64,000 nt of DNA, taken from Tethya wilhelma (taxonomy: Eukaryota; Porifera; Demospongiae; Tethyida; Tethyidae). The position numbers and the translations under genes were made by a program. Location of the stretch: NCBI GenBank assembly GCA_964030475.1, contig CAXIPT010000001.1:6582166-6646165 (forward strand), written 5' to 3'. Below are positions 31,695 to 42,210 of this stretch, in pieces. The notes under the pieces are model-generated. The model was not told the DNA's origin, did no database searches, and worked only from the letters and a program-made list of their open reading frames with translations. Position 1 is the first letter of the stretch. Each line of letters begins with the position of its first letter.

Positions 31695-33838
31695 GCTTAC
31701 CGTCCTTAGTGCTTTGTTGGGTGCTAGGTTTTCAGGTGATACATTAGTCTTCTTGCACATAGGACAGGTGAAGTCATTCTCACAGAGATAGTCTTGGATG
31801 CAATCGTAACAGAAGCTCTCTCCACAACAAGGAATGATGACTGCATCTTTGACCAGGTCCTTGCAGATGTGGCAGATCAGCTCAGGAGGCTTCTCCAGCT
31901 CTTTCTTCTGCTTTGAATCATTGCCAGCTGCCTTTGATTGCTTCGATTGGAGAAAAGCATTCCTACACAGAACACACAAAAGACACACCCCATAATTATG
32001 TATGTACATGTACAACATATCAACACACGCATGCTTGAGTGTATACTACGCAATAATATACACATGTGTTTCTCCACAGTGTATTAAGCAAGATATGTAC
32101 TCTAAAAAAGGGTCAGGCTATGACTCACAGATCAACTTGCCGTACAACAAGATTTCCGTGTCGATCCTTCATAGCCAGAGGGTTGTTTTCCGTAGCAGGA
32201 ACAACTTGGGAAGCTGGAATACCCATTGTACGTTTGTAACGATAGTTGTCAAAATTAGGATCCTGTAACAAGGAAATGATGGCACATACTGGTAATCCTC
32301 AGTGCACCACTCTGATGCAGTCTACATGTTACAATGCATTAGGCAGCCAAATACATCACAATATGTAATGGTGAAATTCCCCAGAATCTACAAAACATAT
32401 CTAAAATCTGTACATCATCACAAGTACATGCCACCATGAAATTGAAGTGTTTACAAAAAGAATTCTGGAAAACATCATTCAGAGAGTTTGTTAAGTATGT
32501 GTGCTATCATAGGCCTCGTCTCACTGTGCCAGTCTTTGATGGAGAAGGTGGAATCAACAAAGCATTCAAATTCCTTTTTGATGGGCCCGAAATCTCAGCC
32601 AAAATAGTTACGCTATGCAGAGAATACGAGTTTGGATTCAAGACTAACAAGCAAAATCTTCAACTTAAACTGGATGATGTGGATGTACTCAAGGATCTTC
32701 TCCGTCTGTTCTATGGTGCCCGCTGTGTTTTTGCACATGGACAACCAAAGAAAACATTTTCCAATGCATGGTGCACTTGATTGCAACCATTTTGCTGACT
32801 ATCACATCAAAAGGCTCCCAATTCATGAAGACATAGCCGACAACCTCCAGAAGCTAAATGAGCGTCTACTCCTCTACAACTAACGCGCTTGGGTTTCTTA
32901 TTTCACAATTGTGAATTTTTAGAGGTTCATAATGGTACTAGCAGTTCTTCTGTTCTGCAGTGTCTCAAGCCTTGTTTTCGAAAAGTACAAAATTGAGGAT
33001 CTGGGGCTATACTGATGATATGCAAGAGAGAGAAAATGATGAGGAGATGGAATCTCTGGTGGGAAGTTTCTTCAATGAAGATTAGGTTTACTTATTATGT
33101 CTTTAGCGACAAACTAACATTGTACTCATTGCCAACCCTCCCCTAGTATAAAGTGTGTGAGTAGTTAAAAGTTGTTTTTTTTTTGTACGTGAAGTGCAGG
33201 TTGCACTCTTTAGCTAACAAAATTAATGTTTTGATATTTGGGTTTATTCTAGTCAGGAGTGCTAAACGTAGGGGAGTACTGTGGTACAGTTGATCCAGAC
33301 TCAAAACCATGTCTGCAGGGCGAGCATATTCAGCATACTACAGTAGCAGAGGAACAGAAGAAAAGATCAGAAAGAAGAAGAATACTGACTTAGGTAGTGG
33401 CATGCAGGCAGCAGACTAGTGAATTGAAGATCTTTAATATGTTCAGCAGTACAATACAAACACCAACTGTCTCGACCGGTTGAAACATCCAGGAAGTAAA
33501 CCAGACAGCTAAATTGATTAAACACACCACAAGCTAACTAACCAAGCAACTTGTACAATCATGCATGCATGTATTTGTTTGTGAGCAGCCAGCAAAAAAA
33601 AAGCAATTTGTCATCATAGTCTCATGTTCATTCTGCTCATTCAGGTGCTTATTTTCCACAGCACATAAGATATACATATTTGTATGGGGTCTATTATAAA
33701 AGTATGCATGGGAAAATGTGTACACATACTCCATTGGTTGGGCAAAACTTGATCCAGTGTCCTCTCTGTCCACAGCGGAAACAGGTGTAGGTTGGGGGAG
33801 GTGGCTTCATGAGTCCCATCGACACACCCGCCCCACTN
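28126..33838 (-). CDS. RBBP6: RBBP6-like E3 ligase / mRNA 3' processing factor, 5' end missing
   Basis: Eight exons, at about 33730-33836, 32128-32263, 31701-31963, 30939-31589, 30578-30821, 30345-30478, 29117-30276 and 28126-28877, encode about 1150 aa. Seen in order: CCHC zinc knuckle (CFRCGQRGHWIKFC), a KRTMGIP segment, a RING/U-box (CHICKDLVKDAVIIPCCGES to CPMC), the NKALRTAAKNF helix, an EFYRQQ segment, a long Arg/Ser-rich and basic region, acidic stretches, and a KKKHKNKH tail. This is the RBBP6 order in animals. The usual N-terminal DWNN ubiquitin-like domain is absent: the zinc-knuckle exon is the last one found before a TIR element and an unrelated kinase gene. RBBP6 links the cleavage/polyadenylation complex to ubiquitination and p53/Rb control. 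Confidence 0.85.
31657..31692. repeat. TG microsatellite
   Basis: TG tract in an RBBP6 intron. Confidence 0.9.
32436..32883 (+). pseudogene. HEPN-like (RiboL-PSP-HEPN type) ORF, frameshifted
   Basis: The first frame from ATG 32436 reads 114 codons (MKLKCLQKEFWK to AHGQPKKTFSN). The second frame continues the same protein (MHGALDCNHFADYHIK to NERLLLYN, stop at 32881-32883), so a one-base frameshift lies near 32760. The motif GARCVFAHG fits the HEPN ribonuclease signature R-x4-H, and the all-helical pattern (FREFVKYV, VLKDLLRLF) is consistent with it. The domain is single-exon and lies antisense in the intron of RBBP6 between its zinc-knuckle and KRTMGIP exons. The family assignment rests on one motif and the general pattern. 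It could be a retroposed fragment, an active gene with a sequencing error, or a multi-exon gene's piece. Confidence 0.5.
32961..33412 (+). other. two unassigned exon-like open stretches
   Basis: After an acceptor-like ttctgcag at about 32960, an open stretch reads KLRIWGYTDDMQEREND to GSFFNED and stops at about 33086. After ttctagtcag at about 33253 another reads VLNVGEYCGTVDPDSKPC to ERRRILT and stops at about 33392. Both look protein-like (acidic; Cys/basic) but I recognise no family and cannot join them to each other or to the HEPN-like ORF. Confidence 0.25.
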
Positions 33839-33864
33839 CAGACACACACGCATACATAATGGTT

Positions 33865-34018
33865 ATACTGTATAGCCGGAAATATTGACAGTCAAAAAAT
33901 TTGATGGTTTGCTCCACAGATTGTGTAACAGAAATATTGACAAATTTAATTTTAACAATTTGCGTGTATGCATAGTACATGCATATAAGGTGGCCAAAGT
34001 ATTGGTGGATTTAAACTA
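33865..34018. mobile_element. TIR element (MITE-like), truncated, inverted orientation
   Basis: The left end is the same terminus as the 27.4-kb copy (atactgtatagccggaaat, then attgacagtcaaaaaattt). Internal sequence matches the reverse of the 36.0-kb copy, but the far terminus is missing. It sits exactly between the 5'-truncated RBBP6 and 5'-truncated CK1-like genes. Confidence 0.8.
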
Positions 34019-34048
34019 TCATCATGATTATGTGCATTACTGTTTCAG

Positions 34049-35404
34049 GAACTAAGAACTCAAAAAATGCTTGGACAACTATACTTGGAGTCAAAACATT
34101 ATAAACGACTTGGTGGTGGTGGTAAGCTGTTGTCATAATGACTAAATTGAACCAATTATTGCATTAGTGCATAGATTGGGAAATTTTTACTGTTAAAAAA
34201 ATTAAAAACAGGTGGTAATTTGAATTGGCTGAAATCAAATCCACAATCTATGTGAGAAGAAAGAAGTTGCACATGCACACATGCAAAATATTTGTTTACA
34301 GTTGGTGTACCACAGGTGTACTACTCTGGTCCATGTCCTGATACCAAATCACCATACAGTGCAGCAATAGTACTAGAATTACTAGGATCAAATTTAGAGG
34401 AATTGTTTGATCTTTGTGAGAGAAGTTTTAGTCTCAAAACTGTACTGATGATTGCTGATCAACTGGTGAGGGGATGCCTTCAAACCAAGTCTTGGAGATG
34501 TTGATTCATCTATTTATTTTATATTATTATTTATTTACATGTAGATAACACGAATTGAATATATGCACAGCAAGCATTTGCTGCATAGACACATTAAACC
34601 AGAGAACTTCATGATTGGTCGTATCGGTACACCTAGTGAAAAAATAATTCACGTTATTGACTTTGGGTTTTCCAGGGATTTCATAGACCCCAAGACCAAA
34701 CAACACATTCCACTTCGTGAAGGTCTTATAGTTTTAGGAAACGCAAGATATATTAGCATTAACACTCATTTGGGGATAGGTGAGTCACTGCACGGATAAT
34801 AATTGTTGTTGTCTTATTCATCTTATGATATAACAGAACCAAGTCGGAGAGATGACTTAGAAGCATTGGGGTACATGTTGATATATTTTTTGAAAGATGG
34901 TAGTCTACCATGGATGGGACTTAAGGCAGAGACGCTGAAAGAGACATATCAGGAGACTTTGGAATTAAAGAAATCAATACCTATTGAGGTTCTTTGTGAA
35001 AATATCCCAGGTATAATAATAATGAACGAAACTATGGTCTTAATTACCGATGCCTTCTCGTGCCGATTCATTTTCTCATTTTCACGTACATATACAGAAG
35101 AGTTTGCTACATACTTACACTATACAAGAAATCTTGATTTCACTGCCAAACCAAAGTACGACTACCTGAGACAGCTATTCCAAAACCTGTTTCAAAGACA
35201 AGACTATCAAAATTATGGCTCATTTGACTGGACTGGAAAAGAAACTGTATGCGTTTACTAGCATTAAATCTTGCACAAATACAATCATACATTTATGCAT
35301 GACATGCATAAATACAGGTTCCTCAATGCTATCCTTTAAGTAGTGTGGATGATGGTACTTTCACTCTTAAAAGAACTGTAGCAAAACGTACATTAGGTAA
35401 GTAA
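34049..35404 (+). CDS. casein kinase 1 gamma-like probable pseudokinase, 5' end missing
   Basis: Six exons (34049-34121, 34302-34465, 34545-34779, 34837-35010, 35098-35246, 35318-35404) join in phase. The sequence matches CK1-gamma from the beta4-beta5 region onward: [80 protein letters not shown]. The catalytic-loop motif expected as RDVKPEN reads HRHIKPEN (GAC/GAT to CAC), so the catalytic aspartate is lost; the DFG motif ([10 protein letters not shown]) is kept. The glycine loop and the VAIK-lysine exon are not found upstream before the truncated TIR element. The last exon may continue through a donor at 35396 or stop at 35404. It is either a genuine pseudokinase or a degenerating 5'-truncated paralogue. 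Confidence 0.8.
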
Positions 35405-36003
35405 GTGCAAAAATGATAAAAGTATCATGGTGCCTATATAGCACTTGGCGTTTGTGTGTAGATATATTATTGTGAACTCGCATCTTGCAGGCATCACACC
35501 TATAGCTATTAGTATGAGTCATAGTTTTGTGAATATATTCATATATCCACAGGTTGAGCACAACTAAAACTTACAAAATGTTCACCTCTACTGCTAGCTA
35601 CTCAGCTCAACTGAATGAAGCAAATGTATCTGCTTTGGCCTATACTCATTGACATGTTCATAGAGGCAGTTTTTCACGGAGTAGACATATACACCATGAC
35701 ACAAACTGACTATACAGTAATCCTCGCTGCACATGTGCAGACGTTGACACCGAGGGTTAATGATAATAATTATTGTGTACACCTCAAGTAGAATAGGAGA
35801 AAGTGTTTTACTTGATGCAATTTTCTGTACAAGAGTTTACCTATACCTACAGCGCATTAGCATTGCCTATATGAATTATTCTAGGAAAGATGGGGGAATT
35901 TTTGGTGGTTGCCATGGCAAACCCAATGCATATTAATTAGCCTGTGTAAGCTTCAAACAAGTGGTAATAGTGTACACGGATTGGTATTACTATATACTGA
36001 CAG
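35405..36003. other. intergenic, no gene seen
   Basis: AT-rich spacer between the CK1-like gene and a TIR element. Short ORFs lack motifs. Confidence 0.5.
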
Positions 36004-36227
36004 TATAGCCAGAAATATTGATGGGGAATTTAATTTCAAATTGATGGTTTGATAATCAAAGTCCGAGCCACATTGTCAAATTTAAATCCACCAATATTTT
36101 GACCACCATAATCGTATATTCATGTACTATGTGCATGCGCAAATTGTCAAATTTAAATTTGAGGTTACATTCTGCAGAGCATACCGTCAAATTTTTTGAC
36201 CGTCAATATTTCTGGCTATACGGTATA
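36004..36227. mobile_element. TIR element (MITE-like), full-length longer variant
   Basis: About 224 bp. It starts tatagccagaaatattga and ends with the inverted match tcaatatttctggctata followed by cggtata. The interior shares gtcaaatttaaat and cgcaaattgtc motifs with the other copies. No coding capacity. Confidence 0.88.
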
Positions 36228-36490
36228 GTGTCCTGCAGCTGTTTTTAACTAATGAGTGCTATTAGAAGCAAGGGACGGTATGTTCAGCAAGCATTCATCA
36301 AAGCTCTGTGCCTCAACAGTATATCCCATGTTTTACCCGCATGTTTAATAAAAAGTCTAAGTCAGCTTGAGATTGTACTATTAGCTTGTATTGTGAGATA
36401 TCTTGATTCTTTAAAATTAATAGGAGTGGGGGGTAAATTTTCTTTTATTTGTACTTGTGGCACACACAATTGCCATTATGGCCTGTAGAC

Positions 36491-39197
36491 ATGGTTCATT
36501 CTTCATCTCTCTTTGATGAAGCTATGAAAGAGGGATCTGTTATGCTGGAAATGGTCAAGCTGATGATAGCAGGAGTTGCTGGCTCAGGCAAAACCTCCAC
36601 TCTAGCAATGCTTCTGAATGATGCACCCCCATCAAGTCGAAAAAGCACACCATGTGCTCGCCGACCAATACATGTTGTTCCTATCGTCTCTGATTCTAAA
36701 GATGCTATGTGGCGTATCCTTCAAGAAACAGGGTTAAAGAACCTTGTGGCAGACCTGGTGAAAGAGTATGAGAAGATGAAGTCACAAAGTCTGCCAACTA
36801 CATTTGAAACTTCCGCAGCTTCAATTCTTACTAGATCACAATGGAGTAGCTATAGCCTGTCTAGTTCTAATTCAACATCAACAGCATCCATAACCTCAAT
36901 TGAAAATTATATCCAGGATCAAGCTCAAGTTGAAGAAGCCACAGATCTAGCTTCTCCAGAACAGTGTGGCTCATCCAAGTTAAAATCGAAACCTATTACT
37001 TCAGATGAAGGAGAATTCGAGTCTCAAATAGATGGCTACCATAGTGAAATGAAAACTTTTGATTCACGCAGAATTCATGCAGGTGAAGGAAAGGCCCATG
37101 AGAACAAGCACTTTGAACAATTGTCTCTGCATAGTTTGATGGTAATGCGGCCAACCACACTACAGCAAGCTTCAGCAACTGAAGATGAACTGGTGCAATT
37201 GATTGCTCAATCTAGTGATCGACGTGTCAGGTTAACTCTGAAGAGGCAATGGATCTCAGTTACTGATACTGGAGGCCAACCTCAATTTCAAGAGGTGTTG
37301 CCAGTGTTCTCAAGACAAACATCCCTGTTTATCCATGTGCAGAAGCTTTCAGAAACTTTTTCAGAGAAGCCAGTTATTGAATATTATGATCAGCAAGGAA
37401 AGCCTATTGCAAAACCGATTAAGTCTGCCCTCACAAATGAACAGCATATCAAGTCTGCAGTTCAATCATTGCAATCACTCCAATACAACACCTCAGGAGA
37501 CAATCCCCCAAAAATGCTTTTTATTGGGACACACAAGGACAAAGAAACCAAATTTAGAGAACCGAGGAAAAAAAAAGAAGAGAAAATGGCAGAGATATTA
37601 CCTTCCTCAATGCAAAATGATGTGATCTATCGTGATAATCATATGAAAAGAGTTCTTTTTGCAGTTAATGCACGGTCTCCAGGAGAGAAAGAGAAGAAAA
37701 TAGTCGAACATATTCAAAAATGTATCATCAACCAGTTGCTCAAAACTTCAGATAAACGTATCCCTCTTCGCTGGTTTGCACTACAGCTGAAACTACAAGA
37801 GACTGTGGAAGTCCTTGGTAGACCAACTATCACGAAACATGAGTGCCGTGCTGCTTCCCATCGATTGAATTTTGACAGCCATGGTGGTTCGAAAGCTTTA
37901 GATGCTGCTCTTGAGTACCTCGACAAACTCAACATCATCTTCTACTACCCTAGTATTCTACCAGATGTGGTGTTTGCTGCATCCAAGTCCTTATTGATAA
38001 GATAACAGAGCTTGTTGAACACCTGTACAAGCTGATGGAAACTCAGCAAATACCAAGGACAGGAGATTGGAAGAGATTTCGTGATTTTGGACTAATCACT
38101 GAAGCAATCCTTGCTGAATTTCCAACACATTACGTACCTGGTATTTTTGAAATCCATCATCTGGTCATCCTCTTTCGAGCTCTGCTTGTTATTGCTGATT
38201 TTGGTAAAGATAGAAAAGGACAGCAGGAGTACTTTATGCCTTGTCTCCTACATGTAGTTGAAGAACCAAAAGAGATCATTAAGCAGAAAACCAAGTCCAA
38301 GTTCAAAGTATTCACTCTTCTTCTATATTTTCCTAATGGTTTGTGGACTGGAATCTTTTGCTTCACAATTGCAGCTCTACTTTCAGTTGAGAATGATATT
38401 CCTTGCCCTTGGAAACTTCTCCTATACTCAGACGGTAGTCCCCAGTGTCTCTACAGAAATATTGTCCAGTTCACAATTCCTGACCATCCTGGTATTGTCA
38501 CACTCATTGACATGTATGACTTCATTGAGATCAAAGTATCCCACTGCCCATCAGCAGCATTGAATGAAGTGTGTCCACTAGTGAAGCAAGCTGTGCTACA
38601 TTCGCTGGAACATGTGAGAAAACTCCTCAACTATGTTGATCCTGAGGTAGAACCAGCTGTCTGTTGCCCATGTAAAAGCCTTGGTATGTCAGAAAAACCT
38701 CATCCTGCAAAAGTTGTCAGAGATTCATGCTGGGTGTGTACAAAGAATATGTCAAAGACTGGTGAGCTTAAAAAAGCAGACGGTAAATTTTTCGCCGTAT
38801 GGATTGGTCATATAAAAAAGATTGTAGCATCAAAACCAGGTATGTGCTTGATATACTAACAATCACAGATTCTACATGTGTCCATTGATGCTGTTATAGT
38901 ATTGAATCCTCTCTATATATAGGTCTGTCAGAAGTCAGTACTGAACTCGAAGAACTTGTAGACTGGCACAGCTTAGGAGTAAAACTAGGGATTAGTAATC
39001 CAAAGCTAAATATAATCAGTCTAGACTATAGTAAGTATGGTCAAACTCGCCAAAAAAATGAAATGATTGGCTTATGGCTGCAAACAGACAAAGATGCTTC
39101 ATGGGACAAGCTTTGTATAGCACTTGAGACCATGGGTTACAGAAGAATGGCTGCTAACATTAGAGCTAAGCACTGTGTGGCATACTCATGTTCCTAG
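36491..39197 (+). CDS. Roc/COR-like GTPase with C-terminal Death domain, frameshifted
   Basis: A large first exon (about 36491-38839) is followed by a Death-domain exon (38923-39197). I use ATG 36491 (MVHSSSLFDEAMKEGS), though an upstream exon is possible. The P-loop is GVAGSGKTS, the switch II-like motif is VTDTGGQPQFQE, and the base-recognition motif is FIGTHKDKE (in place of NKxD), giving a Ras-of-complex-like GTPase. Next comes a COR-like region, then a Cys-rich segment (CCPCKS, CWVCTKN), then a Death domain (WHSLGVKLGISN, GLWLQTD, SWDKLCIALETMGYRRMAANI). The reading frame breaks near 37975-38000: the first frame ends SKSLLIR-stop, while the COR homology resumes as DKITELVEHLYKLMETQQ in another frame. 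The break could be a mutation or an assembly error. Such GTPase-Death proteins resemble sponge/cnidarian innate-immune or cell-death signalling molecules. Confidence 0.78.
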
Positions 39198-39355
39198 CGT
39201 GTTCATTTGACCTCTTATAATACATGATTTTACTGTTGTACTTTATAATAACCAATGAAAATGTGGACACTATGTCTATGATAGGAAACTTACGCGCGTC
39301 GCGCATATTTATCTGTGGGTATGAACTTTGAACTGTGGACCCACCAATTTACAAG

Positions 39356-41184
39356 ATGATCTCCCTCTTCTCAAACTCGAAAATCTACAGGTGTAGCTAT
39401 AGCCAAATGATGTTTGGCAGGACTAGTAAGTGGAAAAGAATATTTCACTTGATAAGGACTCTCGATAGCCAACCATGTCTTGCAAAGAATAGCTGCTTCA
39501 CTGATGATCAACTGAGTAGACTCATAAGTTTCAGAACATTCTCAACTCATCACCATCAAAGAACATGGTCGAAGTACACCATGTCTGCCAATAGGAACAC
39601 TCTCACATACATAGCAGCTGTGGCTGTCACTGTTTTAGGCTTATCATACGCTGCTGTTCCACTGTATAGAATCTTCTGTCAGGCGTCAGGCTATGGTGGT
39701 ACTGTGAATATAGCAGACCCCAGTGAGAAGGTGGAGAACATGGAGCCAGTTCGTGAAAGAGAACTCACAATCAGGTCAGTATAATTTACTAGACTCGTGA
39801 AGCTAGCCCTCACACTTGTTAAAAGGGGACAGGGGAATATCTTGTAATTACCATAATTAGCAGGGTTTTTTCCAAGGGAAGGGGGTTCGTGGTTTCTGTA
39901 GTTGAATGACAAACCATGAAATATTTACCCACAAATAAAGGCTGGGGTGTGGTTAACCTGTTGAGACTGTACCTGACCATTTTTTCCATGAATCAGTGAA
40001 ATTTTGAATGACCATGAACATTTTATCCCCCGAAATACCTCCCAATTTGAATGAAGCACCTATATGGTGCATAAGCTTTGTCACACTCAACATAATTACA
40101 CTACCATAGTCTAGCATAGCCATGCAGCCCCTCTCAGGGAGCTTGGGTGGAGAGAATATTAGAGAGGGGCTGACTACGCGAGACCAAACTATATGTGTAT
40201 AAAGACCACCAGTACTGAGACTTATATGCAACAAGGCCCAGGTAAGCGCTGGATTACTCAGGTCACAGGTGCCAGTCACAGTCTACTAAATGATCTGACT
40301 TTAAATTCCAACATCATGGGACTCTCTGGGGTTCATACTAGCACCATGGATCTTTACACCTGATGGAATGAATTACAAATAACACTTAATTCTTGAATTT
40401 TGATGAGAAATTGTCATATCTGTTTATCTTATCTTCTTTCTTCACCAGGTTCAATGCAGACACCAGTGCTGCCATGCAGTGGCAATTCAAACCCCACCAA
40501 CGAGAGATCAAGGTGGTCCCTGGTGAGACTGCCCTGGCCTTCTACACTGCTCGCAATGTCACAGACAAACCTGTAACTGGTATTGCTACTTACAACGTGA
40601 TCCCATTTGAAGCCGGTCTCTACTTCAACAAGATTCAGTGCTTTTGTTTTGAAGAGCAGAGACTCAATCCAAAGGAACAGGTGAGTCCAGCATGAATGAA
40701 TCACTAGTTACTATGATACCATAGCTAACCTAGCATCATTTGCAGGCTCTCCCTATGTTGAGAAATAGGAAAGGAGAGAGCCTAGTAGGCAAAATCACGT
40801 AAATGACATAATGTGTACAATTTTTTTTTTTGTATGTGTGTACCATAATAGAGAAACTATACAAACTCTCTCTACTGGCACTCTATGGGTATACGTCATT
40901 CACATGATTATGCCCACCAGGCTCTCTCTTCCTTCTCAGCATGTAGCATCCGTGGGGAGAGAACCTGGGAACTAGACTATAGATAATAATGTGTGTTTCT
41001 ATCTGTGGACATCCTTCATCATTGTGTTCCGCAGGTGGATATGCCTGTGTTCTTTTACATTGACCCTGAATTTGATGATGACCCAGCATTGGCTAAGGTG
41101 GATACAATAACTCTTTCGTATACTTTCTTTGAAGCGAAAGAAGGTGAACAATATGATCTACCTCTTCCAAACACACCAGCATAG
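39356..41184 (+). CDS. COX11: cytochrome c oxidase assembly protein COX11
   Basis: Three exons (39356-39774, 40449-40680, 41035-41184) encode 266 aa. It is a mitochondrial inner-membrane copper chaperone that delivers copper to the CuB site of COX1. A basic presequence (MISLFSNSKIYRCSYS onward) is followed by one membrane span (TYIAAVAVTVLGLSYAAVPL) and the intermembrane-space CtaG-like domain. The copper-binding CFCF motif is intact (KIQCFCFEEQRLNP), as are the domain's conserved FNADTS and VDMPVFFYIDPEF segments. A second first exon with a different presequence but almost identical mature part lies at 63602-63996. Intron 2 carries foldback-like repeats. Confidence 0.95.
40742..40983. repeat. 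foldback-like repeats in COX11 intron 2
   Basis: Short inverted arms ggctctccctatg... / ...gagagagcct near 40742-40783 and aggctctctc... / ...gagagaacctgggaac near 40917-40982. They resemble the family seen at 42.6, 52.5 and 53.5 kb. Confidence 0.45.
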
Positions 41185-41997
41185 CATGATCAGAAGATAG
41201 CAAGATTATTGTCAATCATCATGCTTTTGTGCAAAAAATAATTTAAATTTCGCGCGCTTCTAGTCTGTAACTAATTAGATCACGTTGATTGAGTTGTAAT
41301 CACATGATGCAAACTGTGCAAGTAGGTGTGGTCAAGACTTCAAAAGGAAAATTATGCGTGTCGTCTCAGCACAGTGTCAATCCCAACAGTTCTGCTTGAC
41401 TACAGCACACAAAGACTCTTAAAAGGTAACTAGTGGAGCGGGGAATTGCATGAACATATCACTGGCGTGGAGCCTAAAACGAAGTTTAATAGGTAACTAG
41501 CTTTCATGCTTACTCTATATTTTACTCTGTTTCATATCACTCTAGTTTTAAGTGTTTGTCACTGAAGAATGTTTTACACAGTGATAATTAGTAGGTAGTG
41601 TTAATGGTTGTTAAACATCACTGACACATCAGCTTGTTTGGTCCAGGATTATGTGTCTATATTCCCATGCAAATAAATTTATGGGTGTGTTTTATGTTAG
41701 TTGTGTGGATTATACTTGAAAGATTGTCANCTATAAACTAACAAAAATTTGTGCTTCCAGCATATTCATAGAGGTCTAGACTATGATTTTCAACCTGCTT
41801 CATTGGTGTAACTGGAGCACCTCCTACACTGTAGTATGCAGGCTAAGTTAGTTTAACAACATTCAGCTATTACAGCTCTCTGGTCAGGTATAACATCCAA
41901 CCTAACCAAATCCAACCTAACTACATGATCACCTCACTGGAGTACTTAAAAGAAGAATCAAGAAGCCCTCAGGGTCACAGCATGTGCCCTGGCTTAC
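41185..41997. other. intergenic; expected exchanger 3' exons not found
   Basis: Spacer between the COX11 stop and the last recognised exon of the Na/Ca exchanger. No sequence resembling the second CaCA repeat was found on the minus strand. It contains one ambiguous base near 41730. Confidence 0.5.
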
Positions 41998-42167
41998 CCA
42001 GCATGATGAGGAAGGCCCAGAGAGGCAGTTTTCCAAGATAGGTGCTTGTAAACCCATCCCATCCTTGAGCAGCAATCAGTAGGAGCATCGCCATGGGAAC
42101 AGGAGAGGAGACTGCAAACCAATGATGATATCGAGTCCACTGGCCATCCTAGTGCGTGTGTGTGTGC

Positions 42168-42210
<43 letters not shown>

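Noticed and set aside
38157..38366. Minus-strand ORF within the COR-like region
   Set aside because: Shadow of the plus-strand coding exon.
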